Part shown: positions 19,990-29,954 of the stretch, in pieces
Position numbering within the stretch: position 1 is the first letter of the stretch
Layout: each line of letters starts with the position of its first letter
Assembly: GCF_020524005.1 (NCBI RefSeq)
Contig: NZ_JAIVKK010000006.1
Location: 1 to 64,000, forward strand
Source of the DNA: Microbulbifer aggregans
GTDB lineage: Bacteria > Pseudomonadota > Gammaproteobacteria > Pseudomonadales > Cellvibrionaceae
Direction: 5' to 3'
DNA length: 64,000 bases
Translations under genes and position numbers: made by a program
Notes under the pieces: generated by a model
What the model was told of the DNA's origin: nothing
What the model saw: only the letters and a program-made list of their open reading frames with translations
Databases searched by the model: none

Positions 19990-20994
19990 ATGCACCAGTA
20001 CGACCTCTACGGCATCGGCGCCGCCCTGCTCGACACGGAAATCGAAGTCAGCGACAACGACCTGCAGTCCCTCGGCGTCGACAAAGGAGTCATGACTCTG
20101 GTGGACGACAGCCGCCAGCACCAGCTGGTAAACGATCTCAAAGATCACCTGGTAACCGCCAGTCACGCCTGTGGCGGCTCCGGCGCCAATACTGTTATCG
20201 CGGCCAGTTACTTCGGCCTGGACACCTTTTACTCCTGCAAAGTGGCGGCCGATGATAACGGGGTTTTCTACCGCGACAACCTCGCCGCGGCCGGGGTCAG
20301 CTACCCCAAGGCCCTGCACCGTGCGGATGCCGGCATCACCGGTAAATGCCTGGTATTGATCACCCCGGATGCCGAACGCAGCATGAACACCTTCCTCGGT
20401 ATCAGCGCCGAGCTGTCTGTAGCCGAGCTGGACGAGGAAGCCCTGGCCAGGTCGCGCTGGGCGTACATTGAAGGCTACCTGGTATCCTCACCCACCGGTC
20501 GCGCGGCAGCTATTGAGCTGCGACAGCAGGCTGAGCAAAAAGGCGTAAAAACTGCCCTGAGCCTCTCGGACCCCATGATGGTGCAACTGTTCCACGACGG
20601 TCTCAAAGAAATGCTCGGCGGCGGCGTTGACCTGCTGTTCTGCAATCGCGATGAAGCACTGCGCTTCTGTGGCACCGAAGAGCTCGCGGAAGCCGCTCAG
20701 GCACTGCGTCAATACTGCCGCGCTTTTGCGATCACGCTCGGCGCAGAAGGCGCTCTGCTGTGGGATGGGGAACAGGAATATCGAGTGGCTGCGCCCAGCG
20801 TTAAAGCGGTAGACACCAACGGTGCAGGCGATATGTTTGCCGGCGCTTTCCTGTATGGAATCAACCGTAACCTGGGATACCAGGAGGCGGGGGAGCTGGC
20901 CTGTGCCGCCGCCGCCCAGGTAGTGAGCCAATATGGTCCCCGCCTGCGCCCGGAACAGCACAGCGCGCTGCTGGCGCAAACCGCCAGCGCCTGA
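19990..20994 (+). CDS. PfkB family carbohydrate/nucleoside kinase (adenosine kinase-like)
   Basis: A 334-residue ribokinase-fold enzyme with the glycine-rich substrate motif GGSGANTVIAASYFG (about residue 60) and the catalytic DTNGAGDMFAGAFLYG motif (about 278). The N-terminal YGIGAALLDTEIEV pattern resembles bacterial adenosine kinases and related nucleoside or sugar kinases. The substrate cannot be fixed by eye. It stands alone between divergent mrcB and the convergent c-di-GMP gene. Confidence 0.85.
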   Translation: MHQYDLYGIGAALLDTEIEVSDNDLQSLGVDKGVMTLVDDSRQHQLVNDLKDHLVTASHACGGSGANTVIAASYFGLDTFYSCKVAADDNGVFYRDNLAAAGVSYPKALHRADAGITGKCLVLITPDAERSMNTFLGISAELSVAELDEEALARSRWAYIEGYLVSSPTGRAAAIELRQQAEQKGVKTALSLSDPMMVQLFHDGLKEMLGGGVDLLFCNRDEALRFCGTEELAEAAQALRQYCRAFAITLGAEGALLWDGEQEYRVAAPSVKAVDTNGAGDMFAGAFLYGINRNLGYQEAGELACAAAAQVVSQYGPRLRPEQHSALLAQTASA

Positions 20995-21049
20995 GGCGCG
21001 GCGCGCCAAGCGCACCCACTCGATAACGAGCTAATGGGGGAGTGTGGAA

Positions 21050-22822
21050 TCAGCCGGTTGGCGTCGAACGCGGGCCGCTGATTTCCGGTAGGCAGGCGGC
21101 AGCGGCTATACCGAAGCCCTGAGCGTAATCCACCCCCATGACACGCAGCTTCTCCAAAAGCTCGGGGGTTTCGGCAAACTCTGCAATGGTGCTGATACCC
21201 ATACGCTTGGCGAGGTGATCCACGGTACTCACCATGGCGCTGTCAATTTCATCTTCCAGCATATTACGCACGAAAGATCCATCAATCTTCAGATAGTCCA
21301 CCGGCAGCTGGCGCAGGTAAGCCAGAGATGACGCGCCGCGACCAAAATCGTCGAGGGCAAAACTGCATCCCGCAGCACGTAGCTTGTGGATAAATACCAG
21401 CGCCCGATCCAGATTGTTGATCGCACTGGTCTCGGTAATCTCAAACTGTACCCGCGACGGCGCTACGCCGGCGTCGGTCAACTCGCGCAGCACGAAATCC
21501 GCGAACAACTCATCGCCAAGGCTGATGCCGGAAATATTGATGGCATAGTGGAAACCGCCCGCGCCGCTACTCTGCTCGAGTGCCATGTAGCGGAAGATAT
21601 TACGGATTACCCAGCGATCGACCTCATCGATCATTCCATAGCGTTCGGCAGCCGGCAGGAACAGCCCTGGTGAAATCACCTCACCATCGCGGCCCTGCAT
21701 CCGTACCAGAACTTCGTAATGATGCACACGGTTTTTATCCTGCAGCGCGACCACTGGCTGGCGATACAGCAGCAGGCGGTCTTCACGGATGGCCGCGTGA
21801 ATTTCTGCCAGCCAGGAGCTTTCGCGGCGCTTTGCCAGAGCTTTGCGGGAATCGCTGAAAAACTTCACCCGGTTGCGTCCCTGGTCGCGCGCCGCACTGC
21901 AGGCATCGTTGGCCGAAGCCAGCAACTGGCTCGCCGGTGGCGCCTGATAGTCCACACTAACGGCACCTATCGAGAGGGCCGGGCGGGTTTCACTGTCTTC
22001 CCACTGGAATACAAACCCGTTCACCGCCTCGCGCAGACGGGTCACAATACGTCGCGCCTCCTCCAGCGTGCAGTCACGTAGCAGCAGCGCAAACTCATCG
22101 CTGCCCACACGCCCCAGTAAATCCCCTTTGCCAAGGCAGCGGGTAAGAATCTTGGCCAGTGCAATCAGCAGAGCATCGCCGGCGCTGTATCCGAGCGAAT
22201 CATTCACCACTTTGAACTGATAGACATCCAGGTAGAGGAGGATATGGTGCTGTTTGGAGTCGGCCTCTGAATTGAGTACCCCCTGCAGGGCATATTCAAA
22301 GGACTGTCGATTGGGGAGGTGGGTCAGGGAGTCGTGCGTGTTCTGCCAGCTGAGGCGCGAGGAGATACGGCGGGCATCCGTGGTATGCCGGAGCACCACC
22401 ACAAATCCCTCCACCCTGGCGCCCTCGCAGACCGCGTTGATCTGCACACTGACTTCCAGCTCATCCCCTTCCCCACGGTGGATTTTGGCACGAACTTCGC
22501 GTCGGCTTGGCACGACGTCTGCCGCACCCTCCCCTTCCGCGAATTCCAGGGTGAGCGGTTGGCCGCCATCATCCAGCAACACCAGACAATCGGCGAGTAA
22601 TTGCCCGGGAAGCAGTCCCACCACATGGCCACACAGCTCGCTGACAACCGGGTTACTGTAGCGAATCCGGCCGGCGCGATCGGTAATCACCACACCATCG
22701 GCCACCTCAGCCAGTGCCATTTCCGCGGCAGAAAGGCTGAGCTGAGCATCTGGGAGCAACGTACCGTCAGCCTGCACGAGCAGGCCGTGAAGGTCGGCTT
22801 TTTTCTGGGTGAACTCGGTCAA
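21050..22822 (-). CDS. PAS-GGDEF-EAL protein, probable c-di-GMP phosphodiesterase
   Basis: A 590-residue cytoplasmic signalling protein without membrane helices. A PAS sensor comes first (about 35-150, LAEVADGVVITDRAGRIRYSNP). The GGDEF domain has its active-site motif changed to GSDEF, so cyclase activity is doubtful. The EAL domain keeps the expected catalytic positions: EVLVR, the Asn of INISG, Glu of EITETS, DDFG, the Lys of LKIDG and the Gln of DYAQGFG. I infer that it mainly hydrolyses c-di-GMP, with the GGDEF part perhaps binding GTP. Confidence 0.9.
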   Translation of the reverse strand: MTEFTQKKADLHGLLVQADGTLLPDAQLSLSAAEMALAEVADGVVITDRAGRIRYSNPVVSELCGHVVGLLPGQLLADCLVLLDDGGQPLTLEFAEGEGAADVVPSRREVRAKIHRGEGDELEVSVQINAVCEGARVEGFVVVLRHTTDARRISSRLSWQNTHDSLTHLPNRQSFEYALQGVLNSEADSKQHHILLYLDVYQFKVVNDSLGYSAGDALLIALAKILTRCLGKGDLLGRVGSDEFALLLRDCTLEEARRIVTRLREAVNGFVFQWEDSETRPALSIGAVSVDYQAPPASQLLASANDACSAARDQGRNRVKFFSDSRKALAKRRESSWLAEIHAAIREDRLLLYRQPVVALQDKNRVHHYEVLVRMQGRDGEVISPGLFLPAAERYGMIDEVDRWVIRNIFRYMALEQSSGAGGFHYAINISGISLGDELFADFVLRELTDAGVAPSRVQFEITETSAINNLDRALVFIHKLRAAGCSFALDDFGRGASSLAYLRQLPVDYLKIDGSFVRNMLEDEIDSAMVSTVDHLAKRMGISTIAEFAETPELLEKLRVMGVDYAQGFGIAAAACLPEISGPRSTPTG

Positions 22823-22973
22823 TGCAAATCCAATAATTCTCTACAAACCGCCGCCACAATCGGGCCAGCGCTTTAAGTCCCTGATAATAACGGCATCCTG
22901 GCCTTCAGGGGACAATCCCCCGAATAGCTGACCACATCTGTGACCCCAGTCACACGCACGCCCCGCCGAGTCA

Positions 22974-23555
22974 TTACAGGTGCTGGCGCAGGAAGGCTTT
23001 CAGCTTTTCATCCTCGAACGCGCGCTGCAAGGTCGCACTCAGCAATTGGTTAACACTGGTTTCCACCTCTTCCCGACTTGGTTTGATCAGGTTGCGGTCT
23101 TTCCCGCTGGTGGCGTAATTACCAAAAAAAGTGGCTCCGCGCACAGTAACCTGCAGCTGTATCGCGGCGCCACTGTTTACTTTGGTGGTATACAACTTAT
23201 TCGGGCTGTCATAACTGAGCTGGGTCAAGTTAGCGACAACTTGTACATCGCCCCCGGCATCAACGGGACGGAATGCCCAGGAACCAAAGCCCTGATTCAA
23301 TGCCACCGCCAGCGCTTGTTCAATATCGTTGGCCAGGGTCACATTGGAGGCATCGGCGTATACGCCACCCAATGACCCCAGGCCACCCCCCTCCAACTGG
23401 TTCACCCCTCGGGCATACACGGTATAGCCGGACCCAATCGTATCTGCCGGCACGCTCACCTGTGGCTGTACCATAATCTGCACCGGGCTGTGGGCACAGG
23501 CTGCCAGCAAACAGGCGGCAAGCGCCGCAGCAAAAAATACACCGACTTTTCTCAT
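22974..23555 (-). CDS. YajG-family lipoprotein
   Basis: A 193-residue predicted lipoprotein with a type II signal and lipobox LLAAC near residue 20. It has the YajG pattern of VQPQVSVP near the mature N-terminus, a central domain and a C-terminal ...SATLQRAFEDEKLKAFL. YajG-type proteins are outer-membrane-facing lipoproteins of unknown function. It is upstream of, and on the same strand as, the c-di-GMP gene, 151 bases away. Confidence 0.75.
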   Translation of the reverse strand: MRKVGVFFAAALAACLLAACAHSPVQIMVQPQVSVPADTIGSGYTVYARGVNQLEGGGLGSLGGVYADASNVTLANDIEQALAVALNQGFGSWAFRPVDAGGDVQVVANLTQLSYDSPNKLYTTKVNSGAAIQLQVTVRGATFFGNYATSGKDRNLIKPSREEVETSVNQLLSATLQRAFEDEKLKAFLRQHL

Positions 23556-23627
23556 AACTTTACTCCGTTATTTTGATATCAAAAGCACAATACTTGCGCC
23601 CCTGAGAAAGCAATTTGCGAAAAATGT

Positions 23628-24149
23628 TCAACCGTGATGATGACCGTGCCCGCGATGCTCTGAGGGAGCCTCGGCGCGCACCGGTATTTCCACTTCCAGT
23701 GCGCCGCCATCAGCAAAAATCAGCCGCAAAGGCAAATTTTCCCCTGCGGCAAGGCGCACCCCTCGCAACATCAGATGGGTAGCCCCCGGTTGCATTTCAA
23801 GGGACTGCCCCATTGGCAACTCAATTTCAGAAAGCGGCCGCATGCGGCTTACTCCACCCTCCCGCACAGTACTGTGCAATTGGGCGCTGGCATCCGGGTG
23901 GCGAGGTAGCTCGACCCTCAGCAGGCGGCGTTCGCGCGCTCCGCCATTATGGATTCTGAGGTAGGCCACCCCCATCGGAGCACCCGGTGGTGTTTCTCGG
24001 GCAAAGCCCGCCACCGTCACATCGGTGGCCTCACCCGCCATGGCCGTGTCAACGGAAAACACGACCATGAACAATACAACGCCGAACATAGCACCTGGGC
24101 TACGGCGGCAAAACCGCGAAAAGGCGGCAAATCTGGTCAACTGGCGCAC
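23628..24149 (-). CDS. Copper chaperone PCu(A)C domain protein with His-rich tail
   Basis: A 173-residue exported protein with a signal sequence at about 1-38. The PCuAC fold shows the copper ligands of the H...M...H-x-M pattern: the His in LHSTVREGGVSRM, the Met of that segment, and HLML in PGATHLMLRGV. The extra C-terminal tail EHRGHGHHHG could bind more metal. PCuAC proteins deliver Cu(I) to cytochrome oxidase CuA sites in the periplasm. The next genes downstream encode lipoproteins, and dsbD lies about 1 kb away. Confidence 0.9.
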   Translation of the reverse strand: MRQLTRFAAFSRFCRRSPGAMFGVVLFMVVFSVDTAMAGEATDVTVAGFARETPPGAPMGVAYLRIHNGGARERRLLRVELPRHPDASAQLHSTVREGGVSRMRPLSEIELPMGQSLEMQPGATHLMLRGVRLAAGENLPLRLIFADGGALEVEIPVRAEAPSEHRGHGHHHG

Positions 24150-24276
24150 TGCAAACTCTCCCTCTCACGGCATGATTATTGTTCGACGGGCTTCTTTATA
24201 TGTCCCTGTATATCTATATAACCGCATACCTGCATATAGACCGGGTATACCAGCCGCTTCCGCGCAAAACTGGCAC

Positions 24277-25044
24277 TTACTGGTTTTTCTGTAACAAAAG
24301 TCGTGGCGGGTTGCCCAGCTTGATATCTCCCCGCACCCGGTAGCCGGGAACCGCCTCGCGCAGCTGGCTGTAGATCCAGCGCCCTTCCGCGTCATTGCGA
24401 GCCACAATAACCACTCGCATCTCATGTGTTCGGATACGCTCTGCCGTCGCCCTGAGCAATTGCACTACCAGCGGCGATTTACTCGTAAGCTCTGCCGGTG
24501 GCAGCGGGACCGCCTGCGCTCCGGGTCCATCCAGTGCGACATCTGCCGCTGCCCGACGCTGCTCCCGCTGCAATTGCGTGCGAACCTCGGCGGAAAGCGG
24601 GTTATTCGGCGCGATTTCATCGGCCCGGTTCAACAGGCTGCTGACCTGCCCGAAAGCCCGTTGACGCAGGGCGTCACGCGCCCGCGCGACGAGCTCCATT
24701 ACAATGATTTGAATACCGGCCGCGGCTTTCTGATTGCCGGGGTCCAGTTGCTGAACGTTCAGATAAAAATCGTAAGCGCTCGCACCGGCGGGCATGGTGT
24801 AAAAGCCCTCCCGCTGTGCCGCTTCTGCACGCCGCAGAAAATGCTCGACCGCCCGCTGACGGATTTCTTCCTCCGTTGGTCCCTTTGGTTCTACTGGCAA
24901 CGGAATGGCCTTTGGCGCGGGTGCTGGGGGCGGAGCAGATGCGCAACCTGAAAACAGTACGCTAAGACCAATCATCGCAGCCACCGATAGTAATACCGGA
25001 CGAAAATGACACCGCCCCACCACCTGAATCTGTTGTCCGCTCAC
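24277..25044 (-). CDS. Lipoprotein with a TPR-like region, function unknown
   Basis: A predicted lipoprotein of about 255 residues. It has a hydrophobic signal ending in LSVLFSGCAS and a Pro-rich spacer. A helical, TPR-like stretch follows (AYDFYLNVQQLDPGNQKA...LLNRADEIAPNNPLS). The C-terminal domain holds MRVVIVARNDAEGRWIYSQLREAVPGYRVRGDI. I placed the start at GTG 25044, eight bases behind AGG; a longer frame reaches 25128 but lacks signal character. No family is recognised with confidence. It is divergent from dsbD. Confidence 0.75.
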   Translation of the reverse strand: MSGQQIQVVGRCHFRPVLLSVAAMIGLSVLFSGCASAPPPAPAPKAIPLPVEPKGPTEEEIRQRAVEHFLRRAEAAQREGFYTMPAGASAYDFYLNVQQLDPGNQKAAAGIQIIVMELVARARDALRQRAFGQVSSLLNRADEIAPNNPLSAEVRTQLQREQRRAAADVALDGPGAQAVPLPPAELTSKSPLVVQLLRATAERIRTHEMRVVIVARNDAEGRWIYSQLREAVPGYRVRGDIKLGNPPRLLLQKNQ

Positions 25045-25209
25045 AATGATTGCCTGCCCTCTGTGCTGTTTTTTTGTCCCATTGCCACCGTTATACTGCG
25101 CGTTCACTGCGCACAGTGCTATGAACACCCTTGAAAGGACGCCGCCCCGCGGAACCGCGTGGTGCCGTTTCAGTCCAATATCGCCTGACTATAAAGAATT
25201 TTGTTGCTC

Positions 25210-27075
25210 ATGAGTGTGAAGCCCCCCGGTTTGCGAGAAAAAAATTGGCTGATGCGTCAGTTGATTCCTGCCCTGCTGGCTGTCTACAGCCTGCTTGCCA
25301 TCTCTTTTATGCCGTGGGCGCACGCTGCCAACAACCCTTTGGGCAGCAATAGCTTTGGCGCCACCCAGCAGGATGAGTTCCTTCCTGTTGACCAGGCTTA
25401 CCAGCAGGATTTCCTGTTTGCCCAGAATGGGGAAATCAGCGCCCTGTTCCAGATTGCCCCAGAGTATTACCTCTATCGCGACAAACTGGCGCTCTACCTG
25501 CTGGGCGAGGACGGCAAGACCGAGCTCCCCCTCGAGATCGAAAAGGGCGAAGTGATCTGGGATGACTACTTCGAGAAAGAGACGGAAGTGTATCGCTGGC
25601 AGCTGGAAATACCGGTCAGCATCCCCTCCAACCTGCGCTCAGCGGACACGCCACTGAAGCTTGAACTCCACTACCAGGGCTGCGCTGACGCCGGACTCTG
25701 TTACCCGCCACAGACGCGCCGCTTCGCTATCGACCTGAACCAGCAAACGGCTACGCCGCTGTCGGCGGGTGGCCCTTCTGCCGCCACCGGCAACCGGACC
25801 CCGCTCGCCAATTATGCGCAGTCGCAAGCCGCGGCAGATAGCAGCGATACCGGGTTCCTGCTGGCCCTGTTACTGGCTTTCGGCGGCGGCCTCATTCTGA
25901 ACCTGATGCCCTGCGTGTTCCCGGTGCTCTCGATCAAGGCGCTGGCGATTACCCACAGCAAGGGTAATCACCACCTGCACGGCTGGGCATACACAGCCGG
26001 CGTCATTGCCACATTTACCCTGATCGCTGCGGTCATGCTGGCACTGCGCGCCACTGGAGAGGCGGTAGGCTGGGGCTTCCAGCTGCAATCTCCACCGGTG
26101 GTGGCGACGCTCGTTTACCTGTTTTTCATCATGGGGCTCAGCCTTTCCGGACTGACCGAGTTCGGCAGCCGCCTGATGGGCATGGGTGGTCAAACCAACT
26201 CTGGCCTCAGCGGCTCCTTTTCTACTGGTGCACTGGCCAGCGTAGTGGCCAGTCCCTGTACCGCTCCGATGATGGGCTCTGCACTGGGATTTGCCGTGAC
26301 TCAACCGGCGCCAGTGGCGCTGGCTGTATTCGCGGCGCTGGGCGCGGGCATGGCTGCGCCGTTCCTGTTGCTGACCTATGCCCCCCAGCTCGCCGAGCGC
26401 CTGCCTCGCCCGGGCCCGTGGATGGAGCGCCTCAAACAATTACTGGCTTTCCCCATGTATCTGACGGCCGTGTGGTTGCTTTGGGTACTGGGCCGCCAGA
26501 CCGGTAGCGACGGTGTGGCTCTGGTGCTCGCCGGGGCCGTTGCCATCGCGTTTGCCCTGTGGCTCTGGCCGCGCCCCACCGATATCACCCAGGGGGTTGG
26601 ACGCTTTAGCCGGAGCGCATTGGCCGTTGCGGCGCTGGCAGGCGCCGCTCTACTGATCCCGCAACTGGAAAAAACAGCGGGTTCGTCCGCGAGCACTATG
26701 GCGAGCTCTTATTGGCAGACCTATTCCCCGGAAACCCTGGAAAGTGCCCGCGCAGAGGGGCAGCCGGTCCTGATCAATATGACGGCTGCCTGGTGCATCA
26801 CCTGCCTGGCCAATGAAAAAGTGGTCCTGTCGAGCGATGCAGTCAGCGACGCGATCGGGCAACTGGGGATCACCGCACTCAAGGGCGACTGGACCAATCA
26901 GGATCCCCAAATCAGCGACCTGCTGGCGCGCTACGGTCGCACAAGTGTGCCTTTATACCTGCTCTACCCTGCCGGTGGCGGCGAACCCACTATCCTGCCG
27001 CAAATCCTCACCCGCGACGGCCTCCTCTCTGCACTGCGCGACGCCGCAGGCAAACCCACCGTGGTTAGTGAATAA
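25210..27075 (+). CDS. dsbD: Thiol:disulfide interchange protein DsbD
   Basis: An inner-membrane reductase that carries electrons from thioredoxin to periplasmic thiols (DsbC, cytochrome c maturation). The protein is about 621 residues. It has a signal, an N-terminal alpha domain with the Cys pair in CADAGLCYPP, and eight membrane helices with redox cysteines in NLMPCVFPVLSIKA and ASPCTAPMMG. The C-terminal thioredoxin-like gamma domain carries CITC. The start is uncertain: ATG 25210 is given, with TTG 25201 and ATG 25252 as alternatives. A hairpin terminator follows. Confidence 0.95.
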   Translation: MSVKPPGLREKNWLMRQLIPALLAVYSLLAISFMPWAHAANNPLGSNSFGATQQDEFLPVDQAYQQDFLFAQNGEISALFQIAPEYYLYRDKLALYLLGEDGKTELPLEIEKGEVIWDDYFEKETEVYRWQLEIPVSIPSNLRSADTPLKLELHYQGCADAGLCYPPQTRRFAIDLNQQTATPLSAGGPSAATGNRTPLANYAQSQAAADSSDTGFLLALLLAFGGGLILNLMPCVFPVLSIKALAITHSKGNHHLHGWAYTAGVIATFTLIAAVMLALRATGEAVGWGFQLQSPPVVATLVYLFFIMGLSLSGLTEFGSRLMGMGGQTNSGLSGSFSTGALASVVASPCTAPMMGSALGFAVTQPAPVALAVFAALGAGMAAPFLLLTYAPQLAERLPRPGPWMERLKQLLAFPMYLTAVWLLWVLGRQTGSDGVALVLAGAVAIAFALWLWPRPTDITQGVGRFSRSALAVAALAGAALLIPQLEKTAGSSASTMASSYWQTYSPETLESARAEGQPVLINMTAAWCITCLANEKVVLSSDAVSDAIGQLGITALKGDWTNQDPQISDLLARYGRTSVPLYLLYPAGGGEPTILPQILTRDGLLSALRDAAGKPTVVSE

Positions 27076-27095
27076 CCAACTGGTGCATTTCGGCC

Positions 27096-27122
27096 AGGAT
27101 TGGCCTTTGTGGCCAATCCTTT
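27096..27122 (+). terminator. Hairpin terminator after dsbD
   Basis: A 10-bp perfect stem AGGATTGGCC/GGCCAATCCT with loop TTTGT, followed only by a short T run, so it may be a weak terminator. Confidence 0.6.
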
Positions 27123-27265
27123 AGGCAAAAAAGCCACTCACTGTAAAACTTTGCGCTAATCTGGAAGGTATTTTCGGCGAACTGCGCGCAACTTCTCGAT
27201 TTCACATTTTGGGGCATGGACAGAGGGTCACTTTTGCGGCAAACTCGCGCCCAATTGTGAAAAAT

Positions 27266-27292
27266 GTGCATGAGAGATGCATTTACATGCAC
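27266..27292 (+). promoter_or_regulatory. Inverted repeat upstream of aroQ
   Basis: GTGCATG (27266-27272) and CATGCAC (27286-27292) form a 7-bp inverted repeat around a further ATGCAT. It lies 60-85 bases upstream of aroQ. It could be an operator; no regulator is indicated. Confidence 0.3.
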
Positions 27293-27350
27293 GATCCATG
27301 ACTTTTTCCGGATTTTAGTCACAGTTTCGCGCGCATTACCGAGGCACAGT

Positions 27351-27785
27351 ATGGCTAAACTGCTTCTGCTACACGGCCCCAACCTCAACCTGTTGGGCAC
27401 CCGAGAGCCGCAGATTTACGGCTCTACCACGCTGGCTCAAATTAACGAAGCCGCCCGCGCCCAGTGCACGGACGCCGGCCACCAATTCGATTGCCTGCAG
27501 AGCAACAGCGAAGCAGAACTGGTGGAACGCATCCATCAGGCCTTTGCCGACAAAGTGGACTTCATCGTTATCAATCCCGCCGCATTTACCCATACCAGCG
27601 TCGCACTGCGCGACGCACTCGCCGGCGTGGCGATCCCGTTTATAGAAGTACACCTGTCTAACCCGCATGCCCGCGAGCCCTTCCGCCACCACTCCTACTT
27701 ATCGGACCTGGCGCAGGGCGTTATCTGCGGTTTTGGCGCGGGCAGTTACCGGCTGGCACTGCAGGCAGCACTGGAACGCGTTTAA
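27351..27785 (+). CDS. aroQ: 3-dehydroquinate dehydratase, type II
   Basis: Third step of the shikimate pathway, dehydrating 3-dehydroquinate. The 144-residue protein begins [24 protein letters not shown], including the catalytic Tyr loop. It carries [14 protein letters not shown] and the [17 protein letters not shown] segment with the catalytic His. The start is fixed by GAGG seven bases upstream of the ATG; the frame is open further upstream but that part is not protein-like. It precedes accB as in Pseudomonas. Confidence 0.97.
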   Translation: MAKLLLLHGPNLNLLGTREPQIYGSTTLAQINEAARAQCTDAGHQFDCLQSNSEAELVERIHQAFADKVDFIVINPAAFTHTSVALRDALAGVAIPFIEVHLSNPHAREPFRHHSYLSDLAQGVICGFGAGSYRLALQAALERV

Positions 27786-27862
27786 AAAGGTTTTCATTTA
27801 CGGGCACTGTTCGCGCAACGGGGCCCGCTCCGATATTCACACAGACTACGAGTGACACTGTT

Positions 27863-28345
27863 ATGGACATCCGCAAAATCAAAAAACTGATCGAACTGCT
27901 CGAAGAATCCGACATCGGCGAGCTGGAAATCAAAGAAGGTGAAGAATCTGTGCGCATCAGCCGTGGCGTCAGCGGCGCCTCCATCCAGATGCCGCAAATG
28001 CCCATGATGGCCCCTATGGCTCCGATGGCACCAGCCGCTCCGGCACCAGCGCCGGCTGCCCCGGCTGCAGCGCCCGCCGAATCCGCCAGCGAATCTGTTC
28101 CCGCCCTGACCGGCCACCCGGTCAAATCCCCAATGGTAGGCACCTTCTACGCGGCTTCCAGCCCCGGCGCCGAACCGTTCGTGAAAGTGGGCCAGCAAGT
28201 TAAGGCTGGCGACGTTATCTGCATCGTCGAAGCCATGAAGATGATGAACCAGATTGAAGCCGACAAGTCCGGCACCATCGAGTCCATCCTGGTGGAAGAC
28301 GGTCAGCCGGTAGAGTACGACCAGCCGCTCGTTACCATTTCCTGA
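27863..28345 (+). CDS. accB: Biotin carboxyl carrier protein of acetyl-CoA carboxylase
   Basis: The carrier subunit of acetyl-CoA carboxylase, the first step of fatty-acid synthesis. The 160-residue protein has an N-terminal helical part and a flexible Ala/Pro/Met linker (about 48-82). The C-terminal biotinyl domain carries the biotin lysine in EAMKMMNQ. accC follows 16 bases downstream. Confidence 0.98.
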   Translation: MDIRKIKKLIELLEESDIGELEIKEGEESVRISRGVSGASIQMPQMPMMAPMAPMAPAAPAPAPAAPAAAPAESASESVPALTGHPVKSPMVGTFYAASSPGAEPFVKVGQQVKAGDVICIVEAMKMMNQIEADKSGTIESILVEDGQPVEYDQPLVTIS

Positions 28346-28361
28346 GCTGGGGTGTCAGTGC

Positions 28362-29705
28362 ATGTTTGAAAAAATTCTTATTGCCAACCGCGGGGAAATT
28401 GCCCTGCGAGTGTTGCGCGCCTGTAAAGAGATGGGCATTGCTACTGTTGCGGTCCACTCCCAGGTGGATCGCGACCTGAAACACGTGCGCCTGGCAGACG
28501 AAGCCGTCTGCATCGGACCAAACCCGTCTCCGCAAAGCTACCTGAATATCCCGGCCATCGTTTCGGCTATGGAAATTACCGACGCCATGGCGGTACACCC
28601 GGGCTACGGCTTCCTCGCGGAAAATGCTGATTTCGCCGAGCAGGTACAAAAGAGCGGCTTCACCTTTATTGGACCGGACGCTGATGTCATCCGCCTGATG
28701 GGCGACAAGGTTTCCGCCATTGCGGCGATGAAGAAGGCCGGCGTACCTACCGTACCGGGCTCCGATGGCCCGCTCCCCGCCGACGGTGAGCGCTGCATGG
28801 AAATCGCACGTAAAATCGGCTTCCCTGTCATCATCAAGGCCGCCGCCGGTGGCGGTGGTCGCGGGATGCGCGTCGTGCACTCTGAAGGCGCCCTGCTGAA
28901 TGCCATCTCAGTGACCAAATCCGAAGCCGGTGCCGCATTTGGCGACAGCACCGTGTATATGGAGAAATTCCTGCAGAACCCGCGTCACGTGGAGATCCAG
29001 GTAATGTCCGACGGCCAGGGCAATGCCGTGCACTTCGGTGACCGCGACTGCTCCCTGCAGCGCCGTCACCAGAAGGTTCTCGAAGAAGCACCGGCGCCCG
29101 GCATTCCCGATGCCGTGCGCAAGGAAGTCCAGGACTCCTGTGTGCAGGCCTGTATTGATATCGGCTACCGCGGCGCGGGCACCTTCGAGTTCCTGTACGA
29201 AGACGAGCGCTTCTACTTCATCGAGATGAACACCCGTATTCAGGTAGAGCACCCGGTTTCCGAAATGGTGACGGGCGTCGACCTGATCAAGGAGCAGATC
29301 CGCGTGTGCGCGGGCGAGAAGCTCTCCTTTAAACAGGAAGACATCAAGATCACCGGGCACTCCTTTGAATGCCGGATCAACGCCGAAGATCCGAAGACCT
29401 TCTTCCCCAGCCCCGGCAAAGTGGAGTCCTTCCACGCGCCTGGTGGCCTCGGCGTGCGCGTGGACTCGCACCTCTACGCCGGTTACACGGTACCGCCGAA
29501 CTACGACTCCATGATCGCCAAGATCATCACCCACGCAGAAGACCGCGAAACCGCACTGGCGCGCATGCGCGTGGCCCTGAGTGAGATGATCATCACCGGC
29601 ATCAAGACCAACATTCCGCTGCAGGAAGAGCTGGTTCGGGATGCGGCTTTCGCCAAGGGTGGAGTAAATATCCACTATCTGGAGAAGAAGCTGGGGATGG
29701 AATAA
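28362..29705 (+). CDS. accC: Biotin carboxylase subunit of acetyl-CoA carboxylase
   Basis: An ATP-dependent carboxylase that loads CO2 on the biotin of AccB. At 447 residues it has the normal length. It has the N-terminal [20 protein letters not shown], the ATP-grasp glycine-rich loop [12 protein letters not shown] and the catalytic [14 protein letters not shown]. It forms an operon with accB. The 489 bases after its stop hold two structured intergenic elements. Confidence 0.98.
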   Translation: MFEKILIANRGEIALRVLRACKEMGIATVAVHSQVDRDLKHVRLADEAVCIGPNPSPQSYLNIPAIVSAMEITDAMAVHPGYGFLAENADFAEQVQKSGFTFIGPDADVIRLMGDKVSAIAAMKKAGVPTVPGSDGPLPADGERCMEIARKIGFPVIIKAAAGGGGRGMRVVHSEGALLNAISVTKSEAGAAFGDSTVYMEKFLQNPRHVEIQVMSDGQGNAVHFGDRDCSLQRRHQKVLEEAPAPGIPDAVRKEVQDSCVQACIDIGYRGAGTFEFLYEDERFYFIEMNTRIQVEHPVSEMVTGVDLIKEQIRVCAGEKLSFKQEDIKITGHSFECRINAEDPKTFFPSPGKVESFHAPGGLGVRVDSHLYAGYTVPPNYDSMIAKIITHAEDRETALARMRVALSEMIITGIKTNIPLQEELVRDAAFAKGGVNIHYLEKKLGME

Positions 29706-29771
29706 GCCCCTCTGTGTACCCCGCCCCGCTGGCACTTTCACTCCGATTGGCCTCCGCGGCGGGAAAGCACC

Positions 29772-29875
29772 GGGTATAGGTTTTCAAAACCGGACTAGGC
29801 GCCCCCCTGTGAACCCATCCATGGGCGCTGCGGCGGCGACGTCCTTGTCGCCGACGCTTTTGAAAACCTATCCCC
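29772..29875 (-). repeat. Structured intergenic element, copy 1
   Basis: Outer arms 29772-29789 and 29858-29875 match in 17 of 18 positions as an inverted repeat (core GGTTTTCAAAA). Inside, read on the minus strand, is a hairpin GGCGAC-AAGGAC-GTCGCC (29835-29852). Next comes the conserved core with CCCATGGATGGG followed by TTCACAGG (about 29801-29827). It has the same architecture as copies 3, 4 and 5. Confidence 0.75.
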
Positions 29876-29954
29876 GACACTTTCCCTTCATGCGCACCTT
29901 TTCTACGCTGTATGCGCCCTCTCTCTAGTAGAATGCTCTGAGATCCAAACCGAA

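Noticed and set aside
22823..22973. Possible terminator or operator between the c-di-GMP gene and the YajG gene
   Set aside because: Only a short GTGACC-CCAGTCAC-like dyad is present; too weak to call.
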